From Streptomyces olivochromogenes (GTDB taxonomy: Bacteria > Actinomycetota > Actinomycetes > Streptomycetales > Streptomycetaceae), in the NCBI RefSeq assembly GCF_001514115.1, contig NZ_KQ948464.1, positions 62,001 through 126,000 of the forward strand: a DNA stretch of 64,000 nt. Direction: 5' to 3'. Made by a program: the position numbers and the translations under genes. The stretch's first letter is position 1. The number at the start of each line of letters is the position of its first letter. Below are positions 31,462 to 39,649 of this stretch, one piece after another. The notes under the pieces were generated by a model. The model did no database searches and was not told the DNA's origin. It saw nothing but the letters and a program-made list of their open reading frames with translations.

Positions 31462-32340
31462 CTAGTCGTCGCCGCTGAAGATGGCGACCAGCCGCAGCAT
31501 CTCGACGTAGATCCACACGAGGGTCATGGTCAGGCCGAACGCGGCCAGCCAGGCCTCCTCCTTCGGCGCGCCGTACGCGATGCCGTCCTCGATCTGCTTG
31601 AAGTCGAGGGTCAGGAAGAACGCGCCGATCAGGATCGCCAGGATGCCGACGATCGCGCCCAGCGGGCCCATGCTGCGCAGTCCGCCGTCATTGGCCACGC
31701 CGAAGACGACGAGCAGCAGGTTGACCGCCGTGACGACCACGAAGGCGATCGCGATGGTCATACCGATGCGCGCGTACCGCGCGGTCACCCGGACCCAGCC
31801 CGCCTTGTAGACGAGGAGGGTCGCTCCGGATACCGCCATGGTGCCGAGCACGGCCTGGAAGGGCGCGCCGCTCCACCGGCTGTTGTACATCTCGCTGATG
31901 ACCCCGAGGAAGACGCCCTCGAAGGCGGCGTAACCGAGGATCAGCGCGGGCGAGGCCGTGCGCTTGAAGGACTGCACCATCGCGAGGACGAACGCGACGA
32001 GCGCGGCGCCGATGGCGAGCCCGTAGCTGGTGCTGGACACCGGAAGCAGCGCCCAGGCGAGGATCGCGCCCACGGTGACGGTGCCGAGCGTCATGGCCGA
32101 GCGCATGACGACGTCGTCCATCGTCATCCGGCCGGTGGAGACCGGGGCCTGCGGCGGTGCGCCGTGCTGCAGGTCCTGCTGGGCGTAAGGGTTCTGCGCG
32201 TAGGGGTTGCCACCCTGGGCGTACGGGTTGGCCTGCGTGCCGACAGCGGGTCCCCCGGCCTGCGGCGCCGCGTTGAATCCCGCGTAGCCGTTGTCGCGGC
32301 TGAACCCCCGTCGCGAGAAGACCGGGTTGCTGCTCCTCAT
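31462..32340 (-). CDS. Bax inhibitor-1/YccA-like membrane protein
   Basis: The 292-residue protein has an 80-residue cytoplasmic N-terminus with NPYAQ repeats and then seven hydrophobic helices, as in the Bax1-I/YccA-like family (DUF4870-free actinomycete type). Landmarks are MTMDDVVMRSAMTLGTVTVGA, FLGVISEMYNS and the C-terminal IWIYVEMLRLVAIF-type helix. The family forms pH-sensitive calcium leak channels or regulates membrane proteolysis in other organisms. The ATG at 32340 follows GGAGGAG by 6 bases; an in-frame upstream GTG-type start is not needed. Confidence 0.88.
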   Translation of the reverse strand: MRSSNPVFSRRGFSRDNGYAGFNAAPQAGGPAVGTQANPYAQGGNPYAQNPYAQQDLQHGAPPQAPVSTGRMTMDDVVMRSAMTLGTVTVGAILAWALLPVSSTSYGLAIGAALVAFVLAMVQSFKRTASPALILGYAAFEGVFLGVISEMYNSRWSGAPFQAVLGTMAVSGATLLVYKAGWVRVTARYARIGMTIAIAFVVVTAVNLLLVVFGVANDGGLRSMGPLGAIVGILAILIGAFFLTLDFKQIEDGIAYGAPKEEAWLAAFGLTMTLVWIYVEMLRLVAIFSGDD

Positions 32341-32537
32341 TTCACTCCTCCATGGCCACCGTGCGTGGCCTTGGCTCAAGGGTAATGGGTAGGCAAAGGA
32401 TCGACCCTACTGCTTGGGGAGGATCTTTCCCTCACGCTGCCAAGGTACGCGTGTGTTTCCCGGCACGCGCGTACTGGTACCAAGCCGTGACAGGCCCCTT
32501 ACGCCCTGCCTGGCGGGGTCTCGGGACTCCGCGGTGA

Positions 32538-33722
32538 TCAGTCCAGAGGAAACCCGGTGTAACCCTCCGCCAGGTCCGTCCCGGCCGCCCGTGAGGTGGC
32601 GATCCGGCGCAGCCTGGCCAGCTGGACGCGGTCCTCGAAGGGGGTCGCGTCCGGGGCGCGGTGCAGCAGGGTGGTCATGTCGTACGAGAACCGTTCGGCC
32701 TGCCAGACGCGGCGCAGACAGGTCTCGGAGTACGCGTCGAGACGTTCCGCCGATCCGGTCTCCTCCAGGTGGACCAACGCGCGGGCGAACGTCACCACGT
32801 CACCGACGGCGAGGTTGAGTCCCTTGGCGCCGGTCGGCGGAACGATGTGGGCGGCGTCCCCGGCGAGGAAGAGCCGCCCGTACCGCATGGGCTCGTGGAC
32901 GTGACTGCGCATCGGGGTGACGGACTTGGAGGTGATGGCCCCGCGCTCGAGACTCCACCCGTCGGCGGTCTCCAAGCGCCGCTCCAGCTCGTCCCAGATC
33001 TCCTCGTCCGCCCATGAACCGGCGTCCATGCCCTCGGGCACCTGGAGGTAGAGCCGGGAGACGTTGGGCGAGCGCATGCTGAGCAGGGCGAAGCCGCGGT
33101 CGTGGCGGGCGTAGACCAGTTCGTCGTGGGAGGGCGGCACGTCGGCGAGGATCCCGAGCCAGCCGAAGGGGTACGTCCGTTCGAATACACGGGAGTGCTC
33201 GGCGGGTATCGCCCGCCGGGCCACCCCCCAGAACCCGTCGCAGCCGACGACGTAATCGCACTCCAGCACGTCCTCACGCCCCTCACGCCCCTCACGCCGG
33301 AAGCGGACCCGCGGCCGCTCGCTCTCCGCCCCCTCCACCGCCAGCGCCTCGGCCTCGAAGAGCAGCGGGCCGCCCTCCTCGATCTGGAGCGCGATGAGGT
33401 CCTTGCAGACCTCCGTCTGGGCGTACACCATCACGGAGCTGCCGCCGGTCAGGGCGGGGAAGTCGACCCGGTGCCGCTCCCGCGCGAACCGCAGCTCGAT
33501 CCCGTCGTGCCGCAGCCCCTCCCGGTCCATCCGCCCGCCGGCCCCGGCGGCCCGCAGCACGTCCACCGTCCCCTGCTCCAGGATCCCGGCACGCTGGCGC
33601 TGCTCGACGTACGCCCGGTCGCGGCTCTCCAGCACGACGGAGTCGATCCCCGCGTTGTGCAGCAACCGCGCGAGCAGCAGGCCGGCCGGCCCGGCTCCGA
33701 TGATTCCGACGGTGGTACGCAT
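32538..33722 (-). CDS. pobA: 4-hydroxybenzoate 3-monooxygenase
   Basis: This FAD enzyme hydroxylates 4-hydroxybenzoate to protocatechuate with NAD(P)H and O2. The 394-residue protein carries the FAD motifs GIIGAGPAGLLLARLL, a central YVVGCDGFWG, and GDAAHIVPPTGAKGLNLA, plus the RQRAGILEQGTVDVLR segment characteristic of PobA. It is transcribed alone. A palindrome at 33839-33856 just upstream may be its operator, and a five-unit 16-bp repeat lies in the leader. No protocatechuate genes lie nearby. Confidence 0.95.
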   Translation of the reverse strand: MRTTVGIIGAGPAGLLLARLLHNAGIDSVVLESRDRAYVEQRQRAGILEQGTVDVLRAAGAGGRMDREGLRHDGIELRFARERHRVDFPALTGGSSVMVYAQTEVCKDLIALQIEEGGPLLFEAEALAVEGAESERPRVRFRREGREGREDVLECDYVVGCDGFWGVARRAIPAEHSRVFERTYPFGWLGILADVPPSHDELVYARHDRGFALLSMRSPNVSRLYLQVPEGMDAGSWADEEIWDELERRLETADGWSLERGAITSKSVTPMRSHVHEPMRYGRLFLAGDAAHIVPPTGAKGLNLAVGDVVTFARALVHLEETGSAERLDAYSETCLRRVWQAERFSYDMTTLLHRAPDATPFEDRVQLARLRRIATSRAAGTDLAEGYTGFPLD

Positions 33723-33760
33723 CCGGCACGCCCCTTCGCGTTCCGCTCAGCCCGCAGCCC

Positions 33761-33840
33761 GGCTTGTTCGCCTGACGGCTCGTTCGTCTGACGGCCTGTT
33801 CGTCTGACGGCTCGTTCGCCCGACGAGCTTGTTCGCCTGG
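33761..33840. repeat. 16-bp direct repeat, five units, in the pobA leader
   Basis: Five contiguous 16-base units of the form GGCTCGTTCGTCTGAC occur with few changes between pobA and its presumed operator. The perfect phase indicates slippage duplication. The array would be transcribed as part of the pobA leader and could alter leader folding. Confidence 0.9.
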
Positions 33841-33856
33841 TGAAAATTACTTCACC
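33839..33856. promoter_or_regulatory. Candidate operator upstream of pobA
   Basis: GGTGAA and TTCACC form a perfect 6-bp dyad around AATTAC, in a locally AT-rich stretch 116 bases upstream of the pobA start. MarR- and IclR-type aromatic regulators bind sites of this size and shape. No regulator gene lies beside it. Confidence 0.5.
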
Positions 33857-33961
33857 ATTTCCTGACGGGAGTCTGCGACGGCACGCGCTTGCTGTCAACG
33901 GTTCACGATGAAGTCGCCGAAGACGCCCCTGAGGGACGCAAAAGGACAGAAGGGTCGGAGG

Positions 33962-34044
33962 TGCCCGGAACCGGACTTGAACCGGTACGCCCGCGAGGGG
34001 CAGCGAGGTTTAAGCTCGCCGTGTCTGCATTCCACCATCCGGGC
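33962..34044 (-). tRNA. bldA: tRNA-Leu (anticodon UAA), bldA
   Basis: The minus strand folds into a complete class II tRNA of 83 bases. The acceptor stem is GCCCGGA with TCCGGGC, the discriminator is A, and there is a long variable arm (CCCTCGCGGG-type) and a GGTTCAAGTCC T-loop. The anticodon stem GCGAG/CTCGC encloses the loop CTTAAAC, so the anticodon is UAA and it reads UUA leucine codons. This is the bldA tRNA, which controls morphological differentiation and antibiotic synthesis through rare TTA codons. CCA is not encoded (ACCT follows the acceptor stem). Confidence 0.97.
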
Positions 34045-34072
34045 AGGCCATGGGCTCCGCATTGAGGTTCCG

Positions 34073-34100
34073 AGCCTATCGGGGCGCGTCCCTCGAACAG
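34073..34100 (-). promoter_or_regulatory. Candidate bldA promoter
   Basis: Reading towards bldA, TAGGCT (34078-34073) fits the -10 pattern TAnnnT, and CTGTTC (34100-34095) lies 16 bases further upstream as a weak -35. Transcription would begin about 20 bases before the mature tRNA. Confidence 0.45.
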
Positions 34101-34457
34101 CGGACGAGCGAACCGATGTTGTCTTATTTTATTGACGTCTGAGGGTGCATCAGCCCCCGGTACGGGCCATCCGCACTTGCCAATAGCCTTTCGGGCGGCA
34201 CAGACCCGCGTATACGGAATGACGGAATTTCACCGTCCGAACGGACGCACCCGCAGGAGTCGTACCCGCACGGCGCTCGGGAAGCACTCAGGGAGCACTC
34301 AGGGCGCGCCCTCATCCCCAGGTATGACAAGACCGTGCGCGGTCCGACCCGAGGCTGCCCCCGGAACCGGAACAGCGGCTGACTCCAAGGCGCCGAACGG
34401 CCGCGAGGATGGGACACGTCCCCAGAATCGCCGTCGTCCCGACAGGAGCACCCTCCC
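34101..34457. other. Spacer between bldA and the ABC exporter genes
   Basis: I see no gene in this 357-base spacer. It has a short AT-rich segment (34120-34136) and two adjacent copies of AGCACTCAGGG (34285-34306). The start of the ABC operon is preceded by AGGAG at 34444-34448. Confidence 0.4.
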
Positions 34458-35228
34458 GTGACCAGCACGCCCCTCGCCGACCGGGCCACCACCGTGGCCG
34501 CCCGCGCCACGGAACTGTCGAAGGTCTACGGACAGGGCGAGACCCAGGTGGTCGCCCTCGACCGGGTCTCCGTCGACTTCCGGCAGGCCGAGTTCACCGC
34601 GATCATGGGCCCCTCGGGGTCCGGCAAGTCCACGCTGATGCACTGCGTGGCGGGCCTCGACACCTTCTCCTCCGGCTCCGTGCGCATCGGGGAGACCGAG
34701 CTCGGCTCCCTCAAGGACAAGCAACTCACCAAGCTCCGCCGGGACAAGATCGGCTTCATCTTCCAGGCGTTCAACCTGCTGCCGACGCTGACGGCCCTGG
34801 AGAACATCACCCTCCCGATGGACATCGCGGGCCGCAAGCCCGACCGCGAGTGGCTGGACAAGGTCATCACGATGATCGGTCTCTCCGACCGCCTCAGCCA
34901 CCGGCCCTCCCAGCTCTCCGGCGGCCAGCAGCAGCGCGTCGCCGTAGCCCGCGCGCTCGCCTCCCGGCCCGACATCATCTTCGGCGACGAGCCGACCGGA
35001 AACCTCGACTCGCGCTCGGGTGCGGAGGTACTGGGCTTCCTGCGCAACTCGGTACGGGAGTTGGGGCAGACCGTGGTGATGGTGACCCACGACCCGGTGG
35101 CGGCGGCGTACGCGGACCGGGTGGTCTTCCTCGCGGACGGACGGATCGTGGACGAGGTGTACGGGCCGACGGCGGACTCCGTCCTGGACCGCATGAAGCA
35201 GTTCGACGCCAAGGGCCGCACCAGCTGA
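34458..35228 (+). CDS. MacB/LolD-type ABC transporter ATP-binding protein
   Basis: This 256-residue ATPase is of the MacB/LolD/FtsE class. Walker A is GPSGSGKST, the Q-loop is FIFQAFNLLPTLTALENI, the signature is LSGGQQQRVAVARALA, and Walker B is IIFGDEPTGNLDS with an H-loop in VMVTHDP. The start is GTG. The downstream gene encodes a large FtsX-like permease, and together they form a mechanotransmission-type transporter that may move peptides or lipids across the membrane or act in cell-envelope functions. The substrate is unknown. Confidence 0.94.
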   Translation: MTSTPLADRATTVAARATELSKVYGQGETQVVALDRVSVDFRQAEFTAIMGPSGSGKSTLMHCVAGLDTFSSGSVRIGETELGSLKDKQLTKLRRDKIGFIFQAFNLLPTLTALENITLPMDIAGRKPDREWLDKVITMIGLSDRLSHRPSQLSGGQQQRVAVARALASRPDIIFGDEPTGNLDSRSGAEVLGFLRNSVRELGQTVVMVTHDPVAAAYADRVVFLADGRIVDEVYGPTADSVLDRMKQFDAKGRTS

Positions 35229-35252
35229 CCGAGGGGTGACTCGCCCCTGACC

Positions 35253-35281
35253 GGGGCGCGGGGAACCGCGTGCCCAGCCCC
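35253..35281. repeat. Dispersed intergenic element (copy, reverse orientation)
   Basis: One copy of the GC-rich dispersed element lies between the ABC ATPase and permease genes, in the orientation opposite to the 20-kb copies and with a few changes (GAACCGCG in the centre). It shows that the element is tolerated inside an operon. Confidence 0.75.
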
Positions 35282-35368
35282 CGCTCGCCCGCAGCCGACG
35301 GGCTCACCGCAGACACAGCCACACCCTCCGCCTGCCGACCGCCTCACCCTCCTGGACTGAGAAACCCC

Positions 35369-37897
35369 ATGTTCCGAACCGCCTTGCGCAACGTGCTCGC
35401 GCACAAGGCCAGGCTCCTGATGACCGTGCTCGCCGTAATGCTCGGCGTGGCGTTCGTATCGGGCACCCTGGTCTTCACCAACACCATCTCCGACGCCTAC
35501 CAGAAGAGCTCCGCCAAGGGCTTCGACCAGGTCGACGTCGCCATCCAGCCCAAGACCCAGGACGACAAGGGCGACAAGGTCGGCAAGGAGCAGAAGCTCA
35601 CTCAGGCACTGCTCGAGAAGGCCTCCAAGGTCCCCGGCGCCGGCACCACCATGGGCGTCGTGACCGGCTTCACCGCGATAGCCGACAAGGACGGCAAACT
35701 CGTCGGCAGCGGCTTCCAGTCGCAGGGCGGCAACTACTGGGGCACCAAGGACGCCCGCTACCCGCTGACCAGCGGCCACGCGCCCAAGGGCAAGAACGAG
35801 GTCGCGATCGACTCGGAGACCGCGAGGCGCGCGGGCTACAAGGTCGGCGACACCGTACGACTGTCCGTCGACGGCCCCGTCCTCGCCCCCACCGTCGCCG
35901 GCGTCTTCAGCACCGACGACGGCAACGTCGCGGCCGGCGGCAGCCTCGCCCTCTTCGACACGGCGACCGCGCAGCAGCTCTTCCACCGCGTCGGCGAGTA
36001 CGACGAGATCGACGTGAAGGCCGCGTCCGGCACCAGCCAGACCGCCCTGCGCGCCGCCCTCGACCAGGTCATCCCGCAGGGCGTCGCCTCCACCACCACC
36101 GGCAAGCAGCTCGCCGACGACCAGGCGAGCGCGATCGCCTCCGCGATGAGCGGCATGAAGACGGGCCTGCTGGTGTTCGCGGGCATCGCGCTGTTCGTCG
36201 GCACGTTCATCATCGCCAACACCTTCACCATGCTGGTCGCCCAGCGCACCAAGGAACTCGCCCTGCTGCGCGCCGTCGGCGCCTCCCGCCGACAGGTCAC
36301 CCGCTCCGTGCTCGTCGAGGCCTTCCTCGTCGGCGCGGTCGCCGCGGTGGCGGGTCTGCTCGCGGGCATCGGCATCGGCGCGGGCATGCGCTCGCTGATG
36401 GGCTCGCTCGGCGCCACCGTCCCGGACGGCCCGCTGGTGATCTCGCCCGGCACGATCGCCACGGCCCTGCTCGTCGGCATCCTCATCACCATGCTGGCCG
36501 CGTGGCTGCCCGGCCGTCGCGCCGCGAGGATCCCGCCGGTCGCCGCGATGAGCAGCGTGCACGCACAGGCGACGACGAAGTCCTTGGTCGTACGGAACAC
36601 GATCGGCGCCCTGTTCGCCGCGGCCGGCGTCGCCGTCGTCCTGTACGCGACGACCATGAGCGGCTCGGACGGCCAGGCCCCGATGGGTCTCGGCGCTGTC
36701 CTCCTCATCATCGGCGTCTTCGTGCTGACCCCGCTGCTCTCCCGCCCTCTGATCGCGGCCGCGGCCCCGGTGCTCCGTGTCTTCGGGGTCTCCGGCAAGC
36801 TGGCCCGCCAGAACTCGGTGCGCAACCCCCGCCGTACGGCCGCCACCGCCTCCGCCCTGATGATCGGGCTCACCCTGATCACCGGTATGACGGTGATGGC
36901 GGGCAGCCTGCAGAAGTCGATCGACAAGATGGCCAGCTCCGCGATCAAGGCGGACTACGTCGTGTCGATGGCGAACGGCGTCCCCCTCTCCCCGGACGTC
37001 GCGAAGACCCTCGCCGGCCTCGACGGTGTCACCGACACCAGCCCCCTGCGCACCTCCCCCTCGCGCATCGACGACACGTCCGAGCTGCTGGCGGGCGTGA
37101 ACGGTGGGTCCATCGCCAAGCTCACCGACCTCACGCTCGACGAGGGCGCCTTCAAGGTCGGCGGCACGCAGGTCGTCGTGGACGACGACACCGCCAAGTC
37201 GCACGGCTGGAAGGCCGGTTCGGACCTCACGGTCTCCTACGAGGACGGCAAGAAGCAGCGCCTCACCGTCGCCGGGATCTACCACGGCAACCTGATGATC
37301 AACGGCATCATGGTCGACAACGCGACGCTCGCCCCACACCTGACGGACGTCGCCGACATGCAGGTCATGCTGAAGACGGCCGGCGGCACGTCCGACGCGA
37401 CCAAGAACAAGCTGGAGAAGGCCCTCGGCAAGAACCCGGCCATCCGGGTCCAGGACAAGAAGGACATCTCCAACGGCATCGCGCAGATGTTCACCCTGAT
37501 CCTGAACATGCTCTACGGCCTGCTCGCCATGGCGGTCATCGTCGCCGTCCTCGGTGTCATCAACACCCTGGCCATGTCGGTCTTCGAGCGCTCCCAGGAG
37601 ATCGGGATGCTTCGCGCGATCGGCCTCGACCGCAAGGGCATCAAGCGGATGGTCCGCCTGGAGTCCCTGGTCATCTCGCTCTTCGGCGGCGTGCTCGGCA
37701 TCGGCCTGGGCGTGTTCTTCGGCTGGGCGGCCGGCGAGCTCGTCGGCAGCAGGATGTCGACGTACGAACTGGTCCTGCCATGGGACCGGATGGCCCTCTT
37801 CCTGCTCCTCGCGGGAACGGTCGGCGTGCTGGCCGCGCTGTGGCCGGCCCGCCGGGCGTCCCGCCTGAACATGCTGTCGGCGATCAAGTCGGAGTAG
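35369..37897 (+). CDS. FtsX/MacB-like ABC transporter permease
   Basis: The 842-residue permease has the typical ten-helix architecture. It has an N-terminal helix (LLMTVLAVMLGVAFVSGTLVF), a large extracellular MacB-PCD domain (about 40-260), a first FtsX domain with three helices (about 265-400), two middle helices near 425 and 450, a second extracellular domain (about 530-700) and a second FtsX domain at the C-terminus (LYGLLAMAVIVAVLGVINTLAMSVFER). It pairs with the upstream ATPase. No strong ribosome binding site is visible before the ATG at 35369, and upstream in-frame starts do not fit the family N-terminus. Confidence 0.93.
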   Translation: MFRTALRNVLAHKARLLMTVLAVMLGVAFVSGTLVFTNTISDAYQKSSAKGFDQVDVAIQPKTQDDKGDKVGKEQKLTQALLEKASKVPGAGTTMGVVTGFTAIADKDGKLVGSGFQSQGGNYWGTKDARYPLTSGHAPKGKNEVAIDSETARRAGYKVGDTVRLSVDGPVLAPTVAGVFSTDDGNVAAGGSLALFDTATAQQLFHRVGEYDEIDVKAASGTSQTALRAALDQVIPQGVASTTTGKQLADDQASAIASAMSGMKTGLLVFAGIALFVGTFIIANTFTMLVAQRTKELALLRAVGASRRQVTRSVLVEAFLVGAVAAVAGLLAGIGIGAGMRSLMGSLGATVPDGPLVISPGTIATALLVGILITMLAAWLPGRRAARIPPVAAMSSVHAQATTKSLVVRNTIGALFAAAGVAVVLYATTMSGSDGQAPMGLGAVLLIIGVFVLTPLLSRPLIAAAAPVLRVFGVSGKLARQNSVRNPRRTAATASALMIGLTLITGMTVMAGSLQKSIDKMASSAIKADYVVSMANGVPLSPDVAKTLAGLDGVTDTSPLRTSPSRIDDTSELLAGVNGGSIAKLTDLTLDEGAFKVGGTQVVVDDDTAKSHGWKAGSDLTVSYEDGKKQRLTVAGIYHGNLMINGIMVDNATLAPHLTDVADMQVMLKTAGGTSDATKNKLEKALGKNPAIRVQDKKDISNGIAQMFTLILNMLYGLLAMAVIVAVLGVINTLAMSVFERSQEIGMLRAIGLDRKGIKRMVRLESLVISLFGGVLGIGLGVFFGWAAGELVGSRMSTYELVLPWDRMALFLLLAGTVGVLAALWPARRASRLNMLSAIKSE

Positions 37898-37921
37898 CGG
37901 CGCAGGACCTGTCACGAACGT

Positions 37922-37954
37922 CGGGGCCCCGTTCCGGATCGGAACGGGGCCCCG
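37922..37954. terminator. Hairpin terminator between convergent genes
   Basis: A 14-bp stem with arms beginning CGGGGCCCCGTTCC closes a GGATC loop between the permease and the convergent cyclopropane synthase gene, and can end both transcripts. Confidence 0.88.
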
Positions 37955-37972
37955 GTCGTCGGCGGACCACGG

Positions 37973-39274
37973 TCAGTGGGACGGGTTCCAGGTTCTGGCC
38001 CGCAGGGGCATTCCGGAAGCACCGGAGGGCTCGGGGGTCCTGACCGCCAGTACCTGGTTGACGCCGATGCGGTTGCGCTCGAAGGCGACCGCGGAGGCCG
38101 CCATGTACAGACGCCAGACACGGGCGCGGCCCGGACCGGTGAGCGCCACGGCCCGCGCCCACTGCGCCTCCAGGTTGGTGACCCAGCGGCGGAGCGTGAG
38201 GGCGTAGTGCTCGCGGATCGACTCGACGTCGCGGACCTCGAACCCGGCGCGTTCCAGCTGGGTGACGGTCGTGCCGATGGGCGCGAGCTCGCCGTCGGGG
38301 AAGACGTAGGCGTCGATGAACTCGTCGACGTCGTACGCCGATTCGTCCCGCCGGGGCGGCCGTGCGATCTGGTGGTTGAGCAACCGCCCGCCCGGCTTGA
38401 GGAGGCGGTACAGCACCTCGGCGTACTCCAGGTAGCGCTCGGCGCCCACGTGTTCGGCCATGCCGATGGAGGAGATCGCGTCGTACGGCCCGTCGGCGAC
38501 GTCCCGGTAGTCCTGCACCCGGATCTCCACCCGGTCGGTCAGCCCCTCGTCCGCGACCCGCTTACGGGCGTATGCGGCCTGCTCGTGCGAGAGCGTGACC
38601 CCGACGACGCTCACGCCGTGCTCGCGGGCGGCGTGGATCGCCATCGAGCCCCAGCCGCAGCCCACGTCGAGGAGTCGCTGGCCCGGCCTCAGATCGAGCT
38701 TCTGCGCGATGAGTTCCAGCTTGTCGCGCTGGGCGTCCTCGAGCGTTCCGCCGTCCTCCCAGTAGGCGCACGAGTAGACCATCGAGGGCCCGAGGACGAT
38801 CTCGTAGAAGTCGTTGCCCACGTCGTAGTGGTGGCTGATGGCGCGCTGGTCGCTGCGCTTGGTGTGGAGGTGGCGGCGGCGCCTGCGCATCTCTTCCTGG
38901 GGCGGGCTGGGCGGCAACGGGAGGCCGCCCATCTTCACCAGTCCGCGGACGGCGGCCCGTACCTCCGGATCGCGCAGGGCCTCCGCGAGGCCCCGCGCGT
39001 CCTCGCCCCGGTCCCAGACGAGCCCCGACAGCAGATCGAGCGCGGTGTAGAGGTCGCCCTCCACCCCCAGGTCCCCGGCGACCCAGGCCCGGGCGAGCCC
39101 CACCTCACCCGGTTTCCACAGCAGCCGGCGCAGGGCGCGCCGGTTGCGGACGACAACGGCGGGGGCGCCTGGAGGGCCCGCTTCCGAGCCGTCCCAGGCG
39201 CGGATGCGCATCGGGAGCGGGGCCCCCACCAACTGTTCGACAAGGCTCTTCAGCCGCAGCGCGGCGTCCTGCAT
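37973..39274 (-). CDS. Cyclopropane-fatty-acyl-phospholipid synthase family methyltransferase
   Basis: The 433-residue protein methylates unsaturated acyl chains of phospholipids using S-adenosylmethionine. It has an N-terminal lipid-binding region and a C-terminal methyltransferase domain with ISHHYDVGNDFYEIVLGPSMVYSCAYW, the SAM site LLDVGCGWGSMAIHAA, and SIGMAEHVGAERY. The ATG at 39274 is chosen because GGAGG lies 8 bases upstream; the GTG at 39283 overlaps that site. Family members include cyclopropane, mycolic-type and tuberculostearic acid enzymes, so the exact product is uncertain. Confidence 0.92.
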   Translation of the reverse strand: MQDAALRLKSLVEQLVGAPLPMRIRAWDGSEAGPPGAPAVVVRNRRALRRLLWKPGEVGLARAWVAGDLGVEGDLYTALDLLSGLVWDRGEDARGLAEALRDPEVRAAVRGLVKMGGLPLPPSPPQEEMRRRRRHLHTKRSDQRAISHHYDVGNDFYEIVLGPSMVYSCAYWEDGGTLEDAQRDKLELIAQKLDLRPGQRLLDVGCGWGSMAIHAAREHGVSVVGVTLSHEQAAYARKRVADEGLTDRVEIRVQDYRDVADGPYDAISSIGMAEHVGAERYLEYAEVLYRLLKPGGRLLNHQIARPPRRDESAYDVDEFIDAYVFPDGELAPIGTTVTQLERAGFEVRDVESIREHYALTLRRWVTNLEAQWARAVALTGPGRARVWRLYMAASAVAFERNRIGVNQVLAVRTPEPSGASGMPLRARTWNPSH

Positions 39275-39471
39275 GGCGTACACCTCCGAGACAACACTCC
39301 CGAACGCTCCAACACCACGTAAACACCAACTGGCCTCGCGCGCAGTCCCCCTTCCGCGTTACAGCTGAGCAAAATACTTGTACCCACCACGTTCTTCCGC
39401 CCCCGCCGCCCCTACCCTCCCCCAAGCTCTCGGCTTCGCTCGAGCAGTGAAGATGCGCGCAGCGCCCCTTC

Positions 39472-39501
39472 AGGGGCGCGGGGAACTGCGCGACCAGCCC
39501 C
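39472..39501. repeat. Dispersed intergenic element (copy, reverse orientation)
   Basis: A well-conserved copy of the GCGCAGTTCCCCGCGCCCC element lies in reverse orientation in the spacer upstream of the cyclopropane synthase gene. The remainder of 39275-39590 has no gene and only GC-rich sequence. Confidence 0.85.
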
Positions 39502-39590
39502 CACCGGTCGTCGGCCAAAAGACGAAGGGCGGACGGGGGATGCGGGGCGAAGCCCCCGCCCCAGGCAGAGAACTCGCCCCCAACGCCAGA

Positions 39591-39624
39591 GGGACCCCCC
39601 GCACCACGGATGGCGGGAGGTCCC
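39591..39624 (-). terminator. Hairpin terminator of ndh
   Basis: GGGACC followed by CCCCGC pairs with GGCGGG and GGTCCC, with a one-base bulge, 25 bases beyond the ndh stop codon. Confidence 0.7.
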
Positions 39625-39649
39625 TCAGGGACGAACAGGTGACCGGAGG

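Noticed and set aside
32443..32480. A strong terminator between the Bax1-like gene and pobA
   Set aside because: The GTACGCG arms pair only with a two-base bulge and no T run follows, so I did not list it as a feature.
34526..37915. A 1129-residue open frame on the minus strand opposite the ABC genes
   Set aside because: It is the high-GC shadow of the ABC ATPase and permease genes, with no ribosome binding site and no recognisable domain.
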